A stretch of DNA of 10,640 nt from an uncultured Ruminococcus sp. Lineage in GTDB: Bacteria > Bacillota > Clostridia > Oscillospirales > Ruminococcaceae. The position numbers and the translations under genes were made by a program. Shown here piece by piece: positions 6,759 through 10,640 of this stretch (within the stretch, counting starts at the first letter, position 1; the number at the start of each line of letters is the position of its first letter). The stretch spans positions 1-10,640 of the forward strand of contig CAMWGS010000048.1 in NCBI GenBank assembly GCA_947173865.1, written 5' to 3'. The notes beneath the pieces are model-generated. The model was not told the DNA's origin. It did not search any database and worked only from the letters and a program-made list of their open reading frames with translations.

Positions 6759-7454
6759 ATGAAGTTGAAATTAACAGCTCTTGCATTGATTCTGTGTATA
6801 ACTGCCGTTTCGTGCAGCAGTAAGGAGGATTCTTCGTATACAAGTCCCGAAAGTTCGGGACAGTCCTCGATAAAAGGCATAGAAAATCCCGATGAAGTTG
6901 TGAGAATTTCCGACAGTTCAACAGCTATGGAAAATAAATTCAAGGACGTTCCTACAGTTGAAAGCGGACCTTTGATAAGTGTAAACAATGTCACTGCCAA
7001 AGCAGGAGAAACAGCAGAAGTAACAGTTTCTGTAAAGGGTGCTGACCTTAACTGGAGTATGTGTGGTATACATCTTACTTATCCCGACGAACTTGACTGC
7101 GTTCTTATGGAAGAAGAAACAAATTCAGTAGAATTCACAAAGGGAGTAGCTTCGGAGTATAATACGGGTTTTATTGCCCTTGAATGTGAATGGCAGAATA
7201 ATCCGCCTGAAGAACTTATCAAAAAGAATCTTGGTGCATTGTTCTTTACAGTAATGTTTAACGGAAATGAAGGACAGGACGGGGATATTGCAACATTCTA
7301 TTTTGATGTTCCCGAAGATGCGGAATCAGGTACAGTTTACCCGATAGGTTTCTATTACATGGAAACAGATATGTTCAGAAATATTGAGGGTGATATGTCA
7401 CTTGAAAAATATGCTTTTGAAAACTTGCAGACAGGTTCAATAACCGTCGAATAG
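6759..7454 (+). CDS. Lipoprotein with a single cohesin-like domain, 231 aa
   Basis: The start is ATG 6759, with AAGGAG 6743-6748 ten nt upstream and only 4 nt after the Clp stop. A lipoprotein signal (KLKLTALALILCITAVSC) places the lipidated Cys at C19, followed by a Ser-rich linker to about residue 70. Residues 73-231 read as a cohesin fold: an opening strand ISVNNVTAKAGETAEVTVSVKG, then CGIHLTYPDEL, a middle LGALFFTVMF, GDIATFYFDVPEDAESGTVYPIGF, and the typical final LQTGSITV. Cohesins bind dockerin modules of enzymes in cellulosomes and amylosomes. Size (about 159 aa) and strand order fit, but dockerin binding is inferred. The lipid anchor would hold it on the outer face of the membrane, unlike the sortase-anchored single-cohesin ScaE of Ruminococcus flavefaciens. 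A related beta-sandwich of the carbohydrate-binding superfamily is the alternative. Confidence 0.72.
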   Translation: MKLKLTALALILCITAVSCSSKEDSSYTSPESSGQSSIKGIENPDEVVRISDSSTAMENKFKDVPTVESGPLISVNNVTAKAGETAEVTVSVKGADLNWSMCGIHLTYPDELDCVLMEEETNSVEFTKGVASEYNTGFIALECEWQNNPPEELIKKNLGALFFTVMFNGNEGQDGDIATFYFDVPEDAESGTVYPIGFYYMETDMFRNIEGDMSLEKYAFENLQTGSITVE

Positions 7455-7460
7455 AATTTT

Positions 7461-7868
7461 ATGAATCAGTATCAAAGGTACTTTGCAGAAAAGCATCTTA
7501 AGAACGGAAGTAATGTTCTGATAGACTATAAAGATTATATTTTATGTGAAAACTGTGATTTTTCCATTGACGACCGTGAAGAATTATCGGGACTCATGAA
7601 AATACTTTCGGAAATTGAGACGGATAATATATCTGTATATGTTCTTATGTATTATGATATTCGGTATTTTTATGCAGACATGGTATGTATAACAGGGAGT
7701 ATCTCTGACATAGCTGAAAAGTTTTCCGCTTTTTCTTCCGACCCCGAAATTATTGCTTCTGTGGACGAAATATACCTTGAGTACTATAATGTGTATCTGC
7801 TTGAAAAGCGTAAACAGCGTGAAGTAAATCTCAGGGAAATGGACTGTGTATATCTTTACTGGGACTGA
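7461..7868 (+). CDS. Small Tyr-rich acidic protein of unknown function, 135 aa
   Basis: I do not recognise the family. The protein is acidic, rich in Tyr (15 of 135), has one CENC pair near residue 30, no signal peptide and no membrane helix. An alternating pattern (SVYVLMYYDIRYFYADMVCITG, then a helix, then VDEIYLEYYNVYLLEKRKQ) suggests a small alpha/beta cytoplasmic domain. ATG 7461 has no ribosome site. It is in the same frame as the lipoprotein and only 6 nt after that gene's TAG, so translation probably depends on reinitiation; readthrough to a fused protein is a less likely alternative. It is the last gene before a strong terminator. Confidence 0.7.
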   Translation: MNQYQRYFAEKHLKNGSNVLIDYKDYILCENCDFSIDDREELSGLMKILSEIETDNISVYVLMYYDIRYFYADMVCITGSISDIAEKFSAFSSDPEIIASVDEIYLEYYNVYLLEKRKQREVNLREMDCVYLYWD

Positions 7869-7890
7869 ATTATTTTTTCGGTAAAATCTT

Positions 7891-7918
7891 AAAGGGGAAC
7901 GAAATGTTCCCCTTTTTT
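7891..7918 (+). terminator. Strong intrinsic terminator closing the rightward gene train
   Basis: AAAGGGGAAC and GTTCCCCTTT form a perfect 10-bp stem around a GAAAT loop, followed by further T residues (7916-7918). It begins 22 nt after the last rightward stop codon. On the opposite strand the same stem ends in AAAG... GTTCCCCTTT with a weaker T-tail, so it may also stop the leftward glutaredoxin transcript, whose stop codon (7917-7919) touches it. Confidence 0.9.
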
Positions 7919-8147
7919 ACTGCATATTCTGTAATGCCAAGTCAACGGCATTTTTGTCAAAGCCTATTACAGTAGTTTTTCCTATTACTGTAACAGGAAG
8001 TGAACACTGTCCCGTCATATTGACAACACGGCGTGAATTGAACGGCTCATGTGCGTTGATTGTACGGAAGTGTACACCTTTTTCGTCAAGATAGCGTTTC
8101 ATTCGTCTGCACCATATGCAGTTTTCAGAAAAATATACCTCAACCAT
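7917..8147 (-). CDS. Glutaredoxin-like thiol-disulfide protein, 76 aa
   Basis: A small thioredoxin-fold redox protein. The active site is CIWC (C10-C13) after a first strand MVEVYFSEN; the cis-Pro loop is SLPVTVIG (P51), followed by the usual GFD (62-64) of glutaredoxin/NrdH-type proteins. Its length matches that group (75-80 aa). I chose ATG 8147 because the AAAGGAGAG ribosome site (complement of 8154-8162) lies just before it; the upstream TTG at 8165 would put the ribosome site inside the coding region. It is expected to reduce disulfides or glutathione-like mixed disulfides in the cytoplasm; the electron donor is not shown. It lies 87 nt downstream of spoIID on the same strand and may be co-transcribed. 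The stop codon abuts the shared terminator. Confidence 0.88.
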   Translation of the reverse strand: MVEVYFSENCIWCRRMKRYLDEKGVHFRTINAHEPFNSRRVVNMTGQCSLPVTVIGKTTVIGFDKNAVDLALQNMQ

Positions 8148-8234
8148 TTTATTCTCTCCTTTCAATTATACTGATTAGACGGTTATCTGTAATCTTATTA
8201 TTGTCGGATATGAATAATATTATGCACTGTTTTT

Positions 8235-9242
8235 CTATTTTTCTATCTGACATTCAGGGTAATAGTGTTCAAGAATTTCACGCCATGTTTTTCCGTCGGC
8301 AGCCATTGAGTTAGCACCGTACTGACTCATACCAACACCGTGTCCGAAACCTCTTGTTGTTATAACGGCTGTTTCTCCGTCGTAATTTATCTCAAAACAC
8401 GCCGAACGCAGTCCGAGGGCTTCCCTTATATCGTTTCCGCTTACTTTGAAATCTCCTGCCATAGCCGAAAGGACAGTACCCGAATCGGATACGGTATTTA
8501 TTTTAATCCATGAAGTGAAGTCCTCCGACAGTGCTATTCCTGAAAACTTTTCTGCGAGTATCTGACGGAGTTCTTCTTTTTCATAGCGTACTTCTTCAAG
8601 ATACTTCGGAGCAGAAGTGTCATAACTGCTGTCAACGGGAATAAGATAGTCAACAGCAGTTCCCCATGCATTTTCGGCACTTTCTGTCTTTCCCGACGAC
8701 ATTGAATGAAATGCCGAAATAATAGGCTCGTCCCCGTAAGTAATGATATACGGCAGAACATCGTTTACAGCGTCGGCTACTTTATCATAATATACATCAA
8801 AATTATCCCCGTAATACTGCATAGCCTGACTTTTTGTGAAATAACCCTGATATTTTGAAGTGTCGTTTGAGAAATCCGCTCCGCATAGTTCGGGGGTAGG
8901 GTCTGAACGTTCACGTATACGCTGACGTTCCGCATATGTATGTGCGGCGACTGCCTGAGCTTTAAGTGCGTCATTCTCGAAAGTGGCAGGCATTTCCGCA
9001 CATACAGCACCAATTACATAATCTCTTTCGTCAACTTCAATTATATCGCCCGTCGAAATATCAAGAACCTTGTAAGGTTCTCCGACATATGATGACACAA
9101 TTTTACTGTCAGTTTGTTTACCGTCGGCAACATTTTCGGGAACAGCTTCTGCACCCTTTGAGAAGAATACAGGCACGGCAGGAAGAAAAACAATGGAAAC
9201 TGCTATAAACAGCAGTGCGGAAAAATATCTTTTCATTTTCAC
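8235..9242 (-). CDS. spoIID: SpoIID/LytB-domain secreted lytic transglycosylase, 335 aa
   Basis: SpoIID cleaves peptidoglycan glycan strands; in sporulating Firmicutes it drives forespore engulfment with SpoIIM and SpoIIP. The N-terminus is a signal peptide or anchor (basic MKMKR, hydrophobic about 6-27). The SpoIID domain starts with YVIGAVCAEMPATFENDALKAQA; E83 is the expected catalytic Glu, followed by ALKAQAVAAHTYA. The C-terminal TRGFGHGVGMSQYGA with WREILEHYYP is the family signature. ATG 9242 has GAGG 5 nt upstream; ATG 9236 is a possible second start. The usual zinc-site Cys-His-Cys pattern after the TYA helix (as in ...DSTHCQ) is reduced to one Cys (PELCGADF) followed by DTSKYQGY. 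Related SpoIID paralogues act in vegetative wall remodelling, so a sporulation role is probable but not proven. Confidence 0.9.
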   Translation of the reverse strand: MKMKRYFSALLFIAVSIVFLPAVPVFFSKGAEAVPENVADGKQTDSKIVSSYVGEPYKVLDISTGDIIEVDERDYVIGAVCAEMPATFENDALKAQAVAAHTYAERQRIRERSDPTPELCGADFSNDTSKYQGYFTKSQAMQYYGDNFDVYYDKVADAVNDVLPYIITYGDEPIISAFHSMSSGKTESAENAWGTAVDYLIPVDSSYDTSAPKYLEEVRYEKEELRQILAEKFSGIALSEDFTSWIKINTVSDSGTVLSAMAGDFKVSGNDIREALGLRSACFEINYDGETAVITTRGFGHGVGMSQYGANSMAADGKTWREILEHYYPECQIEK

Positions 9243-9263
9243 ATATACCTCACACTAAAGTAT

Positions 9264-9292
9264 TTGACATAATGTCCGATATGGTGTATAAT
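9264..9292 (+). promoter_or_regulatory. Consensus housekeeping promoter of the citrate synthase gene
   Basis: TTGACA (9264-9269) and TATAAT (9287-9292) match the sigma-A consensus in all twelve positions with the ideal 17-nt spacer. Transcription would start near 9299, giving a leader of about 27 nt that carries the AAGGAG ribosome site (9310-9315), 10 nt before ATG 9326. Confidence 0.88.
9266..9276. promoter_or_regulatory. 11-bp palindrome over the -35 box (possible operator)
   Basis: GACATAATGTC is a perfect inverted repeat (5 bp each side of a central A) covering part of the -35 box and start of the spacer in the divergent spoIID/citrate-synthase region. A repressor bound here would block the promoter. 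It is short enough to be chance, and I cannot match it to a known regulator. Confidence 0.3.
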
Positions 9293-9325
9293 TAATTATG
9301 AATATATTTAAGGAGTGTTGTTATT

Positions 9326-10640
9326 ATGCCATCTTTGATTTCAGGTTCTAATATTACAAATTTATGCAGTCAGCTTCATGAAAATTCCAGAATTGAACCA
9401 AGTCTTTACGATAAATATCATGTTAAAAGGGGTCTGCGAAACAGCGACGGAACAGGTGTTGTTGCAGGTATAACCAATATATGCAATGTTCACGGATATG
9501 TAATTAATGAGGGGGAAATGGAAGCCATTCCTGGACAGCTTGTCTATCGTGGATATAATATAAATGACCTTGTCGCAAATGTGGAAAACGAAAACCGTTT
9601 CGGCTATGAGGAGACTGTTTTTCTTCTGCTTTTTGGTCATCTTCCTACAGAAAAGGAACTTTCGCAGTTCAATTCATATATTTCTCTCAAACGTGACCTT
9701 CCGAGCGGTTTCGTTGAAGACATGATTCTGAAAGCACCCTCAAAGAACATCATGAATAAGCTTTCACGTTCTGTGCTTGCACTCTATTCATATGACGATG
9801 AGTGCGAAAACAAGGGTCTTGAAAACGAAATGCGTACGGCTGTAAGCCTTATTGCCAAACTTCCCGTTATAATGACCGCAGCTTATCAGGTGAAAAGACG
9901 TGTATTTGACAATCAGAGCATGATTATGCATCCGATTAATTATGAAGAAAATACCGCTCAGTGTATTCTTTCGCTTCTCCGTCCCGACAGACAGTATACC
10001 AATGACGAAGCACAGATGCTTGACCGTCTGCTTATGCTTCAGGCTGAACACGGTGGCGGTAACAATTCCACTTTTACCTGCCGTGTGCTTACTTCTTCGG
10101 GAACAGACCCTTATTCAGCATATTCTTCCGCTATATGCTCTCTTAAAGGTCCACGTCATGGGGGTGCTAATTTACAGGTTATAAGTATGCTTGACAACTT
10201 CAAGGCTAATATCAAAAACTGGAACGACGAGGGAGAAGTTGCAGATTATATGCGTAAGGTTATCCGCAAGGAAGCAAATGACGGTTCAGGTCTTATTTAC
10301 GGTATGGGTCACGCTGTCTATACTGTTTCAGACCCCCGTGCAGTAATTCTCAAGAAAAAGGCTTTTGAACTTGCAAAGGGCAGGGAGATTGAAGCGGAGT
10401 TCCGTCTGCTTGAAACTGTTGAACGTCTTACCCCTGAAATCTTCACCGAAATCAAGGGCAGTACCAAAGCTATGTGTGCAAATGTCGATATGTATTCGGG
10501 ACTTGTATACAGAATGCTGGGTATTCCCGACGAACTTTTCACACCTCTTTTTGCCGTTGCACGTATGGCAGGCTGGGCTGCTCACCGTATGGAAGAAATT
10601 CTGACAGGAAACAGAATTATCCGTCCCGCATATAAGGCAG
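9326..10640 (+). CDS. Citrate synthase (3' end outside window)
   Basis: Citrate synthase condenses acetyl-CoA with oxaloacetate to citrate in the cytoplasm. In anaerobic Firmicutes this usually feeds 2-oxoglutarate and glutamate synthesis through a partial TCA path. The frame runs 438 codons to the window edge without a stop; the family in clostridia is about 450 aa, so only a short tail is missing. Catalytic residues expected from the E. coli enzyme (H264, H305, D362) appear as H278 in GPRHGGANL, H329 in GMGHAVYTVSDPRA and D388 in ANVDMYSGL; H242 lies in AEHGGGNNST. AAGGAG 9310-9315 lies 10 nt before ATG 9326. A 2-methylcitrate synthase is the alternative, but the neighbours (SpoIID, glutaredoxin) give no sign of the propionate pathway. 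It is transcribed divergently from spoIID from a consensus promoter. Confidence 0.95.
   Translation, partial: MPSLISGSNITNLCSQLHENSRIEPSLYDKYHVKRGLRNSDGTGVVAGITNICNVHGYVINEGEMEAIPGQLVYRGYNINDLVANVENENRFGYEETVFLLLFGHLPTEKELSQFNSYISLKRDLPSGFVEDMILKAPSKNIMNKLSRSVLALYSYDDECENKGLENEMRTAVSLIAKLPVIMTAAYQVKRRVFDNQSMIMHPINYEENTAQCILSLLRPDRQYTNDEAQMLDRLLMLQAEHGGGNNSTFTCRVLTSSGTDPYSAYSSAICSLKGPRHGGANLQVISMLDNFKANIKNWNDEGEVADYMRKVIRKEANDGSGLIYGMGHAVYTVSDPRAVILKKKAFELAKGREIEAEFRLLETVERLTPEIFTEIKGSTKAMCANVDMYSGLVYRMLGIPDELFTPLFAVARMAGWAAHRMEEILTGNRIIRPAYKA

Noticed and set aside
8148..8165. TTG start at 8165 for the glutaredoxin.
   Set aside because: The extra residues (KGEN) are simply the translated ribosome site AAAGGAGAG; ATG 8147 is the normal start.
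8155..8193. Leftward promoter for the glutaredoxin gene: ATTACA (complement of 8188-8193), 17-nt spacer, TATAAT (complement of 8165-8170).
   Set aside because: The -10 box is perfect, but transcription would start near 8158, inside the ribosome binding site. Co-transcription with spoIID is at least as likely.
8211..8224. A/T-only palindrome ATAATATTAT between glutaredoxin and spoIID as a terminator.
   Set aside because: It has no G/C pairs and no following T-run in the leftward direction; it is probably chance in A+T-rich sequence.
1..10640. Mobile element, prophage, CRISPR, toxin-antitoxin or defence system.
   Set aside because: No transposase, integrase, repeat array or toxin-antitoxin pair was seen; coding style is uniform and the genes are housekeeping or envelope families.

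Overview
The window looks like a chromosomal stretch of an anaerobic, low-GC Firmicute of the Oscillospiraceae/Ruminococcus type. The evidence is A+T-rich DNA with strong AGGAGG-type ribosome sites, a DUF5711-like protein beside a CvpA-like protein, a zinc-finger ClpE-type ATPase, a SpoIID-type protein and, most tellingly, a lipoprotein with what reads as one cohesin domain, the hallmark of cellulosome- or amylosome-building ruminococci. The genus is inferred from family content only.

Positions 2-7868 hold one rightward gene train: the C-terminal part of a YfhO-family membrane protein (its start lies outside the window), tRNA pseudouridine synthase TruA, a DUF5711-like one-TM surface protein, a CvpA-like four-TM protein with a large extracytoplasmic insertion, a ClpE-like two-ATPase unfoldase, the cohesin-like lipoprotein, and a small Tyr-rich protein of unknown function. 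Junctions are overlapping or 4-56 nt, except for a 155-nt leader before the Clp gene. That leader holds two hairpins and a possible 29-codon basic leader peptide whose stop overlaps the Clp start (ATGA). A strong intrinsic terminator at 7891-7918 closes the train.

Positions 7917-9242 are leftward: a SpoIID/LytB-type secreted peptidoglycan lytic transglycosylase followed by a small glutaredoxin. A short divergent intergenic region (9243-9325) carries a perfect TTGACA-17-TATAAT promoter, with an 11-bp palindrome over its -35 box. This promoter drives a citrate synthase gene that runs off the right edge.

Taken together, the rightward train mixes envelope proteins (YfhO, DUF5711, CvpA, lipoprotein) with RNA modification and protein quality control. 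It is best read as a housekeeping/envelope operon, not a mobile or defence island; no transposase, phage gene, CRISPR, tRNA or rRNA was seen. The points most worth a second look are the lipid-anchored cohesin-like protein, the structured Clp leader, and two genes with unusual translation starts (cvpA and the 135-aa ORF).
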